From Methanobacterium sp. UBA44 (GTDB taxonomy: Archaea > Methanobacteriota > Methanobacteria > Methanobacteriales > Methanobacteriaceae), in assembly GCA_002494885.1 (NCBI GenBank), contig DACV01000008.1, forward strand, positions 53,058 through 117,057: 64,000 bases of DNA, read 5' to 3'. This document shows positions 17,519 to 26,640 of the stretch, piece by piece. Made by a program: the position numbers and the translations under genes. Below the pieces are notes generated by a model that was given only the letters and a program-made list of their open reading frames with translations, was not told the DNA's origin and did no database searches. The stretch's first letter is position 1. Each line of letters opens with the position of its first letter.

Positions 17519-18460
17519 ATGACTGCAAAGGACAAATATGAAAGGCCGGTATTTTCTCTGAGGATCTCAATAACCAATCGCTGTAATGTGAGATGCTTTT
17601 ACTGCCATCACGATGGTATAATACCCCAAAGCTATGAAATGACAGCTGATGAAATATACAGAGTAGCTAAAGTTGCTGCAGATATTGGGGTTCAAAAGAT
17701 AAGGCTCTCTGGAGGGGAACCGTTAATAAGAAATGATATTGTAGAGATGGTTGAGAAAATTTCATCAATCGGCTTTAAAGATATAGCTTTAACTACCAAT
17801 GGAACTCTTTTAGGAAAATATGCCAAAGATCTAAAAAAAGCCGGGCTTAATCGGGTGAATGTAAGTTTTGATACTCTAAATCCCGAAACTTATCGCTTTA
17901 TAACAAAGAGAAATTATATGGAAAAAGCCAAAGAAGGAATTAAAATAGCTTCTGAAGTAGGACTATACCCAGTTAAGGTAAATATGGTTGTAATGAAGGG
18001 GATAAACCACCATGAGATATGGGACATGTTCCACTTCTGTAAAGAAAATAATGCAATTTTACAGCTTATTGAACTCTTAAAAACAGACACATGTCCTGAT
18101 AACGACTTTTTTGATGAATATCATTATGAAATGAGCGGATTAGAAAACGAACTCAATGAAATTGCCGATGATGTTAAAACAAGGCAATTTATGCAGGATA
18201 GGAAGAAATACTTCCTGGAAGGCGGAGAAATTGAGATAGTAAAACCCATGGATAACACTGAATTCTGTAAAAACTGTACAAGGCTCAGAATAACTCCTGA
18301 TGGAAAGATAAAGCCATGTTTGCTTAGAAATAATAATCTGGTTGACCTTATAGAGCCAATACGCCTTGGATATTCTGATGCAGAACTAAAAAAGATATTT
18401 TTAGACGCTATTGCAAATAGAGAGCCTTATTATAAAGAATGTGTGGAAACTGTACATTAA
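17519..18460 (+). CDS. moaA: GTP 3',8-cyclase MoaA (molybdopterin biosynthesis)
   Basis: A 313-residue radical-SAM enzyme that starts molybdopterin synthesis by cyclising GTP. The SAM-cluster motif CNVRCFYCHHDG is near residue 23, SGGEPLIRNDI follows, and the second, C-terminal cluster motif is CKNCTRLRITPDGKIKPCLL. The end is a little short (the GTGG-type tail of bacterial MoaA is absent), which is common in archaea. The ATG comes after GTTGATTAAAA, a weak ribosome binding site. Its product would feed the fwd enzyme's cofactor. Confidence 0.9.
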   Translation: MTAKDKYERPVFSLRISITNRCNVRCFYCHHDGIIPQSYEMTADEIYRVAKVAADIGVQKIRLSGGEPLIRNDIVEMVEKISSIGFKDIALTTNGTLLGKYAKDLKKAGLNRVNVSFDTLNPETYRFITKRNYMEKAKEGIKIASEVGLYPVKVNMVVMKGINHHEIWDMFHFCKENNAILQLIELLKTDTCPDNDFFDEYHYEMSGLENELNEIADDVKTRQFMQDRKKYFLEGGEIEIVKPMDNTEFCKNCTRLRITPDGKIKPCLLRNNNLVDLIEPIRLGYSDAELKKIFLDAIANREPYYKECVETVH

Positions 18461-18722
18461 TTACTAAATTTTTTTTTGAAATGCCTTGTTACATACCATA
18501 AATTTTATATTCAAAAGGTTTAATAGGTATCTAAATCTTTTTATATCTATTTTTAAGCCTATTTCACAAAAAAAGTGAATATAAATTATTTATTTCAGAG
18601 ATTTAAAATGAATATTTAAATCATTTATTCCTCTTTGATATCTTCAATCATTATATTTTTTTTAAGAATTAAAAATTTTTATTCATCAAAAAGACCTTCG
18701 ATAATAAATAAAAATTAAGAAA

Positions 18723-18869
18723 TTAAATTTTTCTTGGTGTAAGAACTTTCTTTCGCTCTTCAGGGGTCATTTCAGCCCATTTTTCTTTAGTAATAAGATC
18801 CTCATCCCTCACAGGAGAGCAAAAATAATCATATCTTTTTTTAAGTTCTTCTTTAGTCATTTTTCTCAT
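18723..18869 (-). CDS. Small hypothetical protein (48 aa)
   Basis: An open frame of 48 codons with an AAGTGAT ribosome binding site before ATG. It is highly charged (start MRKMTKEELKKRYDYFC, end WAEMTPEERKKVLTPRKI) and looks like real protein sequence, not random AT-rich translation. It lies just downstream, on the same strand, of the broken phage head-protein gene and may be another remnant of that prophage. Family not recognised. Confidence 0.45.
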   Translation of the reverse strand: MRKMTKEELKKRYDYFCSPVRDEDLITKEKWAEMTPEERKKVLTPRKI

Positions 18870-18920
18870 GAAAATCACTTAATTTTTATTATATTTTGTT
18901 TAATTAATATAACTTACTAT

Positions 18921-19801
18921 TTATATTAATTCGCATTCAATCCATCCTTTTGCATGATCACTACTTTTAATTAATAATACACAATTACAAGGGAATAATA
19001 TTTCTCCTTCGTTTTCTTTAGATCTATATTTAAGCACTGATTCAACCTGAATACTATTTGATCCTTTAGTAACTCTTATACGCATAAAATATAACCATTC
19101 TTACCTCCTTTATGCCAAAGATAAGAAGCATAATCTAGAGAACATGTAGTAGGCATATAACCTTTTTCAGGAAATATGGTTCCTTTTTTTAGATTTTTAA
19201 GCTTTTCAAATGGATCCATATATCTATAAACCACTATGTTTTTGTCAATGTTTTTGTCTTTAAATGCTTTATCAAGTAACCTTATTCCATCAATAAAATC
19301 TTTGGGGATATCTTGAATACTTTTAGCATTTCTTAATATATTATTGGCTTTATAAGCCCATTCATTATTCCTTTCCTTATAATTTAATAATTGGTTACCT
19401 GAACCATTTAAATTACCTTTACTATCATAAAGGCCTTTATCATGTTTTAAATTCTTTTCAGCATAATCATATAATTCTTTTTCACGGTCAAACTCTGTAT
19501 GCCTTGTTATTCTTTCAGGTCTACCTACTAATTCATTCTCTTTAAATTGGGTTTTTCCAGGTGGAGCCATCTTATCACGAGGCATTAAAAAGGGAACAGT
19601 ATCACATCTACACTGAATCCATTATTCAATCTTCCTGCCCTTATCTCCAGGATGTAATAATCCATTGCTGAACTCATCTCCAACTCTAACGATTTCACCA
19701 TGCATTTTAATATAATCTGCTTTATCTTTAGGGTTTCTTCCACGAACACGGCTATCTTTGGCACTCCACCACTGCTGAAAACCAATATCCAGATCCTGCA
19801 T
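18921..19801 (-). pseudogene. Broken phage minor head protein (SPP1 gp7/Mu F type) with ADP-ribosyltransferase domain
   Basis: Reading from 19801 downward: QQWWSAKDSRVRGRNPKDKA, then GEIVRVGDEFSNGLLHPGD, an in-frame TAA, then WIQCRCDTVPF. This is the conserved end of phage head-morphogenesis proteins of the SPP1 gp7/Mu gpF fold. The frame goes on into an ADP-ribosyltransferase domain (VYRYMDPF, FPEKGYMPTTCS). A missing base in a T run near 19085 shifts the frame. The last part, ending near 18921, carries the ART signature with catalytic E-x-E (SKENEGEILFP). The N-terminal half of the head protein is missing. Fusions of minor head proteins to ART toxins are known in phages. Nothing else of the prophage remains nearby. 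Confidence 0.7.
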
Positions 19802-19862
19802 AGTTATATTTAATCAAAAATATATTATTAATTATCTAAAAAGTATGAAGGAGATGAATAAC

Positions 19863-20225
19863 ATGGGTGAGATGGAAGAACTGTATGAATTACCAGATAA
19901 TTATAAAAGCATTACCAAACGATTTAAAGAATATGGAGATGCTTTAGATGAATTGGGGCGTATAGCGAAAGAAATTGGCCCATTAGATGAAAAAACCTGC
20001 CATCTTATACAGCTTGCAGCTTCTGCCGCAATACGTTCTGAAGGAGGAGTTCATAGCCATGCAAGGAGGGCGATGATTCACGGAGCTTCATCAGAAGAGC
20101 TATATCATACGCTGCTTATTATAACAAATACCATAGGATATCCAAACATTGCAGCAGCCATGTCATGGGTTGATGACATAGTAGAAGGTTCAGAAACATC
20201 CAGTACACCTATGTCTGATAAATAA
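19863..20225 (+). CDS. Carboxymuconolactone decarboxylase/AhpD-like protein
   Basis: A small alpha-helical protein of the CMD/AhpD superfamily, 120 residues from the preferred start. The frame also has ATGs at 19845 and 19854, but a GGAG ribosome binding site at 19850-19853 fits the ATG at 19863 best. The core reads IRSEGGVHSHARRAMIHGAS. The two cysteines of peroxidase-type AhpD are Gly and Ser here, while the His is kept, as in the non-redox subgroup. A disulfide-reductase role is therefore unlikely, and the true reaction is unknown. It is transcribed away from the prophage relic. Confidence 0.75.
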   Translation: MGEMEELYELPDNYKSITKRFKEYGDALDELGRIAKEIGPLDEKTCHLIQLAASAAIRSEGGVHSHARRAMIHGASSEELYHTLLIITNTIGYPNIAAAMSWVDDIVEGSETSSTPMSDK

Positions 20226-20402
20226 TACAAAACTCCACATTAAAATTTCTTTTTAGATTAATAACCTGAATGATCTCTTTTATCTTATTTATTGAAAACC
20301 CTAAATTTTAATAGGTTTTTTATCAATTGATCCTCAATACATTTACATAACATTATTAAAAAAATAATAAGTTAATTTATTTAGAGAATTTGAGGTCATA
20401 TC

Positions 20403-21155
20403 ATGCCTGAAATGGTCAAAAATATAAAAGCAGTTCGAGTAGGCAAGGAAACCGCTGAAATAGATGAAAGAATAAGTAACGATGAAGAAATAAAAATCAT
20501 TGTAAATAAAACAGTTATTGGGAATTTTTCAATGAGCCCAACCTATCTAAAAGAATTCGTTATAGGATATTTACTTGGGGAAGGATTAATCACTTCGGCA
20601 GATGATATTATTGATATAAACATAGAAGGTAGAACTGTCAATGTAAGTACTGATCTTGCTGATTTTGATTTAAGGAGAGAACTGGTAATGAGTTCTGACT
20701 GCTTTGGAGGTATGAGAGGAAAAGTAGAACTTACAAAAAAAGTTGAATCAGATCTTAAAGTTACTAAAGAAGAAATATTTAAAGCATCGAAAAAATTAAA
20801 GGAAGATTCAAAGATATGGAGTGAAACAGGCGGTACTCATATTGCTGCTTTAATAAAAAACGGCGATATAATTACAATAGAAGATGTAAGCAGGCATGTT
20901 GCCATTGATAAAGTTATTGGAGTTGCTGCGTTAAAAAAAATAGATTTTAGCAATAGTTTCATATTTTCAAGTGGTAGAATGCCTGGAGACATGATAATTA
21001 AAGTTGCACGCGTTGGCATACCACTCATTGCGTCTAAATCTGCCCCTACCTCCTCAGGATATATGGTTGGCCAAGAAGCAAACGTTACAATAATTGGATT
21101 TGTAAGGGGCGGTAGATTTAATATTTATACCCACCCAGAAAGAATTTCCAATTAA
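20403..21155 (+). CDS. fdhD: FdhD-like sulfurtransferase for a Mo/W formate dehydrogenase
   Basis: A 250-residue FdhD family protein. FdhD passes sulfur from a cysteine desulfurase to the pterin cofactor of formate dehydrogenase. Family blocks are clear: EFVIGYLLGEGLI, the ETGGTHIAAL segment, EDVSRHVAIDKVIG and SSGRMPGD. The usual C-x-x-C loop is reduced to a single Cys: SDCFGG, with C100 and Gly at 103, so sulfur would have to ride on one cysteine. No formate dehydrogenase gene is in the window. The ATG follows GAGGTCATATC. Confidence 0.85.
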   Translation: MPEMVKNIKAVRVGKETAEIDERISNDEEIKIIVNKTVIGNFSMSPTYLKEFVIGYLLGEGLITSADDIIDINIEGRTVNVSTDLADFDLRRELVMSSDCFGGMRGKVELTKKVESDLKVTKEEIFKASKKLKEDSKIWSETGGTHIAALIKNGDIITIEDVSRHVAIDKVIGVAALKKIDFSNSFIFSSGRMPGDMIIKVARVGIPLIASKSAPTSSGYMVGQEANVTIIGFVRGGRFNIYTHPERISN

Positions 21156-21166
21156 AATATAGAATT

Positions 21167-21892
21167 TCAAAGCGCTGCATGGCCTACAGGATATATGTAG
21201 AGCGTTTTTTCATTTTCAGGTAAATTTAACACTTGATGCACCAGATCATCATTAAATGAACCCAAAGCTACTGTTGCCAGATTTCTGGCCTCTACTTCAA
21301 GATATATGTTCTGCCCAGCATGTCCTGCTTCCATATCTACAAAACGAGTGCTTAATTCTTCATCCTTATATTTATTTATCATTTTCTGATAATTTCCAGT
21401 GATTATAATATTTACAGGAGCTTCTTTAACCCATTGCTGCCCATTTGCAGCCTGAGATAATTCAGAACGTACATCAGTTGCCAGAATCTGCTCCAATGTA
21501 TTATTAAAAGGATTATAATGATATACTCCTTCATTTAATCCCGTTACACCACCTTTACCTGCTAAGATGTAAACTTCAAGTGGATACGTATGTCCACCTG
21601 AAGGTACAGTTCTGAATTTAGTTTGCGGGTCTGTAATTCCCTGTGCCGCCCACATAAGCTGTGAAACATCCTGTAAAGCTAAAGGATCTCCTGTATAATG
21701 TCTTATAGAACGCCGGTTTTGTATTGCCACTTCAACAGATACACTTGTGTTCATTTCTGCCTTTGGAAGACTTACAATACTGATAATTTCTCTTGGTTTA
21801 GTTTCTTCAGTTTCTGGCCAGATCAAATATATGAAAGTTACTCCCAGCAATACTATTAAAATGATTATGGCTATTCTCCCATTCCTGGACAT
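21167..21892 (-). CDS. Membrane-anchored SagB-type nitroreductase-like protein
   Basis: A 241-residue protein with an N-terminal membrane anchor (residues 7-25) and a nitroreductase-fold domain of the SagB/ThcOx type. Its FMN-contact motifs are AIQNRRSIRHYTGDPLAL, RTVPSGGHTYPLEVYI and DMEAGHAGQNIYLEVEARNL. These enzymes use FMN; SagB relatives oxidise azoline rings, but no peptide-modifying genes are near, so the substrate is unknown. The anchor suggests the flavin domain faces outside. It ends 11 bases from the end of fdhD, in convergent orientation. Confidence 0.75.
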   Translation of the reverse strand: MSRNGRIAIIILIVLLGVTFIYLIWPETEETKPREIISIVSLPKAEMNTSVSVEVAIQNRRSIRHYTGDPLALQDVSQLMWAAQGITDPQTKFRTVPSGGHTYPLEVYILAGKGGVTGLNEGVYHYNPFNNTLEQILATDVRSELSQAANGQQWVKEAPVNIIITGNYQKMINKYKDEELSTRFVDMEAGHAGQNIYLEVEARNLATVALGSFNDDLVHQVLNLPENEKTLYIYPVGHAAL

Positions 21893-22060
21893 GAAAATAT
21901 ATTTAATCCTAAATTGGTTATATGTTTAATGTTATGATTCTCTTCTCAAAATCTTCATTTTTAAGATAAAAAATGTAAAAATAAGGATTAATAATACTGA
22001 AATTAACTTAAAAAATGATAACAGTTAGAATTTTATCAAAAAGGAAATATATGCCTAAAA

Positions 22061-22645
22061 TCACTCTAAAACCGTGTGCCTGGCCTTTAAATCATCCTCT
22101 GTTTTTCCCATCTTATGCATCATCTCTGCAATAACTCCTTCAAGGAATACAAGGGTTGTAATCTCAAATAACGTACCGAGAGGGGCTAAAGGCTGATGTC
22201 TGCCATTTATCTGCCTTTTAATGTAATCTTTTTCTGAATCTATCTTGGTTCTGCCTTTAACATGTATAATTAAATCAGAAAGTCTTCCCAAGGTAGAATC
22301 TTCGTAAGATGTAACTGCAATTATATTTGCATTTCTATTTTTGCTGGTTGTAGCAGTGCTTATAATGAAACTGGTCTCCCCCGATCCTGAAATGGCAAGT
22401 AAACAATCATCTTCATAAATAGCTGGTGTAATAGTCTCCCCAACCACATATACGCTTATTCCAAGATGCATTAACCTCATGGCAAATGCCCTTGCAACAA
22501 GCCCTGATCTTCCAAGTCCAATTATAAAAACGTTTTTTGCATCTATCAGCATGTCCAGCATTTTCATAATGCTCTCACTGTCAACTTCAGAAGAAACTTC
22601 CTCTATATTGTCTATCATTTCATCTATAGCTTCATTTAAAATCAT
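22061..22645 (-). CDS. hxlB: 6-phospho-3-hexuloisomerase
   Basis: A 194-residue SIS-domain isomerase. In archaea that lack the oxidative pentose phosphate pathway, Phi (HxlB) works with hexulose-6-phosphate synthase to make ribulose 5-phosphate from fructose 6-phosphate. Visible are IIGLGRSGLVARAFAMRLMH, AISGSGETSFII (the sugar-phosphate Ser loop) and the C-terminal PLGTLFEITTLVFLEGVIA. Length and motif order match the family. No synthase gene is adjacent. Confidence 0.88.
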   Translation of the reverse strand: MILNEAIDEMIDNIEEVSSEVDSESIMKMLDMLIDAKNVFIIGLGRSGLVARAFAMRLMHLGISVYVVGETITPAIYEDDCLLAISGSGETSFIISTATTSKNRNANIIAVTSYEDSTLGRLSDLIIHVKGRTKIDSEKDYIKRQINGRHQPLAPLGTLFEITTLVFLEGVIAEMMHKMGKTEDDLKARHTVLE

Positions 22646-22783
22646 TTTCTCACCTATTGCTGGCTGACGCTCTCAACGATATTCTATGTTTGTATTTATC
22701 TATAACAATTAATTTAATATATATCGTTTGTGTCAAAATAAGATATATAGTATCTAACCCTTAATTTGAAATTTGTGATTTAA

Positions 22784-23653
22784 ATGGATTACTATCCAAG
22801 AGTAAGTCTTGAAATAGAAGGTCATATATTCAGTTATAAACTTTTTGAAGCTCTAAAATTAGTTTCAAATACATTTTCCCAACGTAAAGCGGCTGATGCT
22901 TTAGGAATATCACATGCAGTACTAAATCGACGTATAAATGATGCCGAACTAAAACTGGGATATAAACTCGTTATTGCCACTGGCGCAGGATCCATGTTGA
23001 CTGATGAAGGTCAAAAAATTCTTTTGAAGTATCAAAAATATATGAAAAGGCTTAAAAAACGTGACAAAATCATTATTTGTGGAGGATATATCTCTTCAAG
23101 CCTTTTAGAACTAATGGCTATTGAGTATGGGCTGGATTTTGTAGTATATAAAACTGGAGATAAAAATGCCCTTTATCTTGCAGAACTGGACATGGTGGAC
23201 ATTTTAACACTGGATGACCCCGTAAATGCATTTATTAATGATTTAGATTTTATACCCATTGCTTATGATCATCTGGTGCTCTATTGCGAACATCCTACCT
23301 GTATAAACCAATTAGAGGAATTAAATGGGAAAAATTTTCTTGAAGTGATAGATTCACCCCAAAGACTTGCCTGGAACACCCTTGATGATCATAAAATCCA
23401 GTATAAATTACCAGAAGAAGTTAGATCACCATATGATGCCTTAAAATTCATTAGAAACAATTCACAGTTCTATACTTTTCTTAGTAGCAGTTTAGTAGAA
23501 GGTTCTCATATTTTAAAAAATGATACGCGGCATGTTATAAGTAGTGTTATATGTAATAAAGAAGATAAAAGGATCAAAGAATTTTTAGACTTTATATTAA
23601 CCTACAAAGGCCAAAAAATTATAGAAAAAAATGGATTTGAAAAAGTGAGATAA
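22784..23653 (+). CDS. ModE/LysR-type transcriptional regulator with binding-protein-like domain
   Basis: A 289-residue regulator. The N-terminal winged helix (about 15-85) reads FSQRKAADALGISHAVLNRR, the LysR/ModE arrangement. The rest resembles a periplasmic-binding-protein fold (about 95-285). Similar proteins in methanogens are thought to respond to oxyanions or to formate/CO2-pathway conditions. With fwd, mob, moa and fdhD nearby, control of molybdate/tungstate genes is a reasonable guess, but no direct evidence is in the sequence. It has its own promoter, divergent from hxlB. Confidence 0.7.
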   Translation: MDYYPRVSLEIEGHIFSYKLFEALKLVSNTFSQRKAADALGISHAVLNRRINDAELKLGYKLVIATGAGSMLTDEGQKILLKYQKYMKRLKKRDKIIICGGYISSSLLELMAIEYGLDFVVYKTGDKNALYLAELDMVDILTLDDPVNAFINDLDFIPIAYDHLVLYCEHPTCINQLEELNGKNFLEVIDSPQRLAWNTLDDHKIQYKLPEEVRSPYDALKFIRNNSQFYTFLSSSLVEGSHILKNDTRHVISSVICNKEDKRIKEFLDFILTYKGQKIIEKNGFEKVR

Positions 23654-23718
23654 ATTTATCCTCATTAATTAAGGGATTCAAAGATTAATAAAGCAAATAG
23701 CTACAATGGGGACTAAAC

Positions 23719-24789
23719 ATGGGTTTTTTAAAAAGTAAACTCAAAAAATACAATAAATATGTTATAGAAATTGAAAGCGATGAAATAGACGAAAATAATT
23801 TTGATAATATAAAAGATGTAGTAATAGCCAGTAAAGAAGATTTTGAAAATGAATTAAACAAATTAAAAGAGTTAGAAGCAAAAGTTCATTCTAATGAATT
23901 AGAAATAAAGCTAAAAGAGCTTAAAATAGAGGAAAAGGAACTTGAAGTTCAAAAAATGGAATCTTTACTGGAAGAAATTGAATTAAAACATGCATCCAAA
24001 TTAAATGAACTGGAAAATGCCAGTTCTGTTAAATTAAATGAATTTACAGATGAAAAAGAACTCGAAATCCAGAAAATGCAGATAAGAATAAATGAACTTG
24101 AAGAATCGAATGAATACAAAATAGATGATATTGAACAAAAATACGATATTCAGATAGATGAGTTAAGTAATTTATTTAATAAATCAGAAGAGAAAGCAAA
24201 TAGATACGAAAAGGAATATCTGAAAATTAAAGAATCTTTAGAAAATGAAAATAAATCGCTCCAAGAAAGGCTTAAAGAGCAAGAAGCACTACAAAATCAG
24301 ATAGAAGTTTATAAAATTGGTAATAATAACCTAAAGAGCGATATTAAAAATAAAAAAGAAGAATTAAGTACTTTAAAAGATTCCTATAATGAAATATTGG
24401 ATATTGAATCTAAACATAAAAAAGAAATATCAACCCTTCAATCCCAAATTAATAAGCTAAATGAAGTTCAAATCGAATATGATAAACTTCAAAACAAATA
24501 TAGACATCTTCAAGAAGTTACAAATAGAAAAGATAATGACATTATTGAATTAGAGGCCAAAAAAAGAACACTGGAACAGTATCTTTCAATGTCATTAGAA
24601 GCAATAAACACCCTGAAAAACCTCGGATTATTTAAAAGATTGTTTAACAGGGTCCCTGATGGTATTGACGGATTACAGGATGATATCAAAAAACTGCAAC
24701 CTCCAAAAGAAATTGAAATAGATCCTGTATTAGAGATAGAACCTATACGAGCTAAAAGCACCAGGGACATTTTAGGAAAGAAAGAATAA
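23719..24789 (+). CDS. Long coiled-coil protein
   Basis: A 356-residue protein, mostly (about 35-290) charged heptad-like sequence rich in Glu, Lys and Leu, typical of an alpha-helical coiled coil. The N-terminus is short and basic (MGFLKSKLKKYNKYVIE) and the C-terminus is a small less charged segment (TLKNLGLFKRLFNRVPDGID). No enzyme motif, signal peptide or membrane span is seen. It follows the regulator gene after about 65 bp on the same strand and may be cotranscribed. A structural role is possible; similarity searches with coiled coils are easily misled. Confidence 0.65.
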   Translation: MGFLKSKLKKYNKYVIEIESDEIDENNFDNIKDVVIASKEDFENELNKLKELEAKVHSNELEIKLKELKIEEKELEVQKMESLLEEIELKHASKLNELENASSVKLNEFTDEKELEIQKMQIRINELEESNEYKIDDIEQKYDIQIDELSNLFNKSEEKANRYEKEYLKIKESLENENKSLQERLKEQEALQNQIEVYKIGNNNLKSDIKNKKEELSTLKDSYNEILDIESKHKKEISTLQSQINKLNEVQIEYDKLQNKYRHLQEVTNRKDNDIIELEAKKRTLEQYLSMSLEAINTLKNLGLFKRLFNRVPDGIDGLQDDIKKLQPPKEIEIDPVLEIEPIRAKSTRDILGKKE

Positions 24790-25029
24790 ATGTTATACAT
24801 CTCAGCTAATATGTGTTTTAAATCAATTATATCTGCAATAAAACACATAGCAGTAATATATGCCTTTAATCCTTATTTATTAAATTGTTTTTTATAAATT
24901 TTAGATTATTATAATTGAACTGAATTAGATAGACTTATTGACTTTCCAAATATTTTAAATAGTTTTAAAATAAAATGTCTAAAGTCTAAATAAAATATGC
25001 TATAACATTTATTACTGGTAGGTGATTTT

Positions 25030-25947
25030 CTGATTAAAAAAACTGATTTACTGGCTATTGGGCATACTGCTTTTGATTCTATAGTTCTTGTAAAAGAATT
25101 TCCTATACCCAATTCATCTACATTAATTAAACAGATAAAAAACTTTGATGGAGGCGCAGCAGCCAATGTTGCAATGGTTACATCTAATTTGGGACTTAAA
25201 GCCTCCCTTGTATCTGCTGTTGGAAATGATTTTAAGGGTTCCCTGTATCATGCTAAACTTAAAAAAAACGGAATTGATACAAAAAATATGATAGTGATTG
25301 AAAATGAAAGATCTCCAATGGCATGGGTATTTACGGATTCTAACAACGATCAGATAAGTTATTTTTACTGGGGAGCAGCAGCTTATTTTAAAGAATCAGA
25401 ACCCCCTGAAAAAGCCATTAAAAAGGTTAATGCAGTTCATTTAGCCACAGGAGATCCGAGTTTTAATAGAAGATCAGGAGAGATGGCCAGTAGTTATGAA
25501 AAGTTAATATCTTTCGATCCCGGTCAGGATCTTCATATGTACTCTCCAGAAGAGCTTAAAAGTACTATTAGCGTTTCTAATATATTATTTGGTAATCATT
25601 TTGAGATTGACCGGATTTTAAAAATATTGAATGTTGATATTAATGAACTAAGGGATTTTGGCCCTCATATAGTGGTAAAAACCTATGGTATGGGTGGAAG
25701 CATAATTTATGCCGATGAAAAGATAAAAATCGATGCCGTTATTAGAGAACCAGTAGATCCAACCGGTGCTGGTGATTCGTACCGTGCAGCTTTTCTAAAT
25801 GCTTATTTAAATGATGAAAAACTTGAATTTTGCGGTAAATTCGCTTCTGCAGTTTCATCTTTTATTGTTGAAGCTGAAGGATGCCAGACAAATATTCCAG
25901 ATTATGAACTGGCTATTGGGCGGATGAAAGAAAAATGGGATGTATAA
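25030..25947 (+). CDS. PfkB-family sugar kinase with a non-standard start codon
   Basis: A ribokinase/PfkB-type kinase of about 305 residues. The sequence homologous to the family begins upstream of the first ATG (25174): IGHTAFDSIVLVKEFPIP, then FDGGAAANVAM with the Gly-Gly substrate motif. There is no ATG, GTG or TTG in that frame between the upstream stop and this region. A GGTGAT ribosome binding site (25021-25026) points to initiation at CTG (25030) or ATT (25033). The C-terminal PfkB signature DPTGAGDSYRAAF with the catalytic Asp is intact. The substrate may be a nucleoside or sugar phosphate; it cannot be told from the sequence. Confidence 0.75.
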   Translation: MIKKTDLLAIGHTAFDSIVLVKEFPIPNSSTLIKQIKNFDGGAAANVAMVTSNLGLKASLVSAVGNDFKGSLYHAKLKKNGIDTKNMIVIENERSPMAWVFTDSNNDQISYFYWGAAAYFKESEPPEKAIKKVNAVHLATGDPSFNRRSGEMASSYEKLISFDPGQDLHMYSPEELKSTISVSNILFGNHFEIDRILKILNVDINELRDFGPHIVVKTYGMGGSIIYADEKIKIDAVIREPVDPTGAGDSYRAAFLNAYLNDEKLEFCGKFASAVSSFIVEAEGCQTNIPDYELAIGRMKEKWDV

Positions 25948-26034
25948 AACTCCTGAAACTTTTTAAACTTATTTTATTTTAAATAGAGCCCCCTTATCAC
26001 TATTTGAAATTTTTCTAATGATTTTATTAATTCC

Positions 26035-26068
26035 AAAACATTTATATTTTAGTTTTGAATATATATTC
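26035..26068 (+). promoter_or_regulatory. Duplicated promoter, copy 1
   Basis: A 34-bp segment identical to 27013-27046. It contains a TATA box (TTTATATTTT) and, 6 bases further on, the perfect palindrome GAATATATATTC (26057-26068), which would sit just before the transcription start. It drives the zinc-ribbon gene at 26277 after an untranslated leader of about 200 bases in which I see no gene. Confidence 0.65.
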
Positions 26069-26276
26069 ATAAGTCAAAAAATTAATCTGTTCAAGGATCT
26101 GGAATTAGATGACCACAATATTAGTAGAATAAAATGTCTTATTCAAGATATAAAATGCATTGTGAATGTAAGTCGTAAAAATTAGTTAAGTGGATTTAAA
26201 ATCCCAAATAAACCTTAACATTTAATGTATCCATTGGATGATTTGATTTAATTGAGATAATAAAAGGAGGTATTCT

Positions 26277-26564
26277 ATGGCAAACAACTATAAATGCAAT
26301 GATTGTGGTTTTGAATGGAGCAGTCCTGAAAAAGAGTATGATAAATGCCCTGACTGCCAATCAGAAAATATTAATAAGACAGATGCGGAAGAATTTCTAA
26401 AATCAACCCCACAATCAGGAAGATATAGAGGAAGAATGGGAGGAGGCCCTCCAAGAGTATGTAAATGTACGCAGTGCGGATATGAAACCTCTAAAACTCC
26501 AGGAATCCCTTGTAGAAATGATAAATGTCCTGAGTGTGGTGCGCCGCTTTGTGGAGCAGATTAA
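26277..26564 (+). CDS. Double zinc-ribbon protein
   Basis: A 95-residue protein with two CxxC-pair zinc ribbons (CNDCGFEWSSPEKEYDKCPDC and CTQCGYETSKTPGI...CPECGAPLC) joined by an Arg/Gly-rich linker. The ATG follows a perfect AAAGGAGG ribosome binding site. It is a close paralogue of the C-terminal half of the DUF134 fusion protein at 27051-27644, and both genes have the same 34-bp promoter. It may bind metal, nucleic acid or a protein partner; no enzyme motif is seen. Confidence 0.75.
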   Translation: MANNYKCNDCGFEWSSPEKEYDKCPDCQSENINKTDAEEFLKSTPQSGRYRGRMGGGPPRVCKCTQCGYETSKTPGIPCRNDKCPECGAPLCGAD

Positions 26565-26640
26565 TTAAAATATGAATTCAAATATTAGATTTCAAGATAC
26601 ACAAGAAATTAATTTTTTATCTATTTAACTGGAGGATAAC

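Noticed and set aside
19863..20225. AhpD-like protein regarded as degenerate because CxxC is missing
   Set aside because: A large non-redox subgroup of the CMD family normally has Gly/Ala and Ser there, so this is not unusual.
26070..26276. Possible gene relic in the long leader of the zinc-ribbon gene
   Set aside because: One frame of about 30 codons is open but has no start, no ribosome binding site and no recognisable motif.
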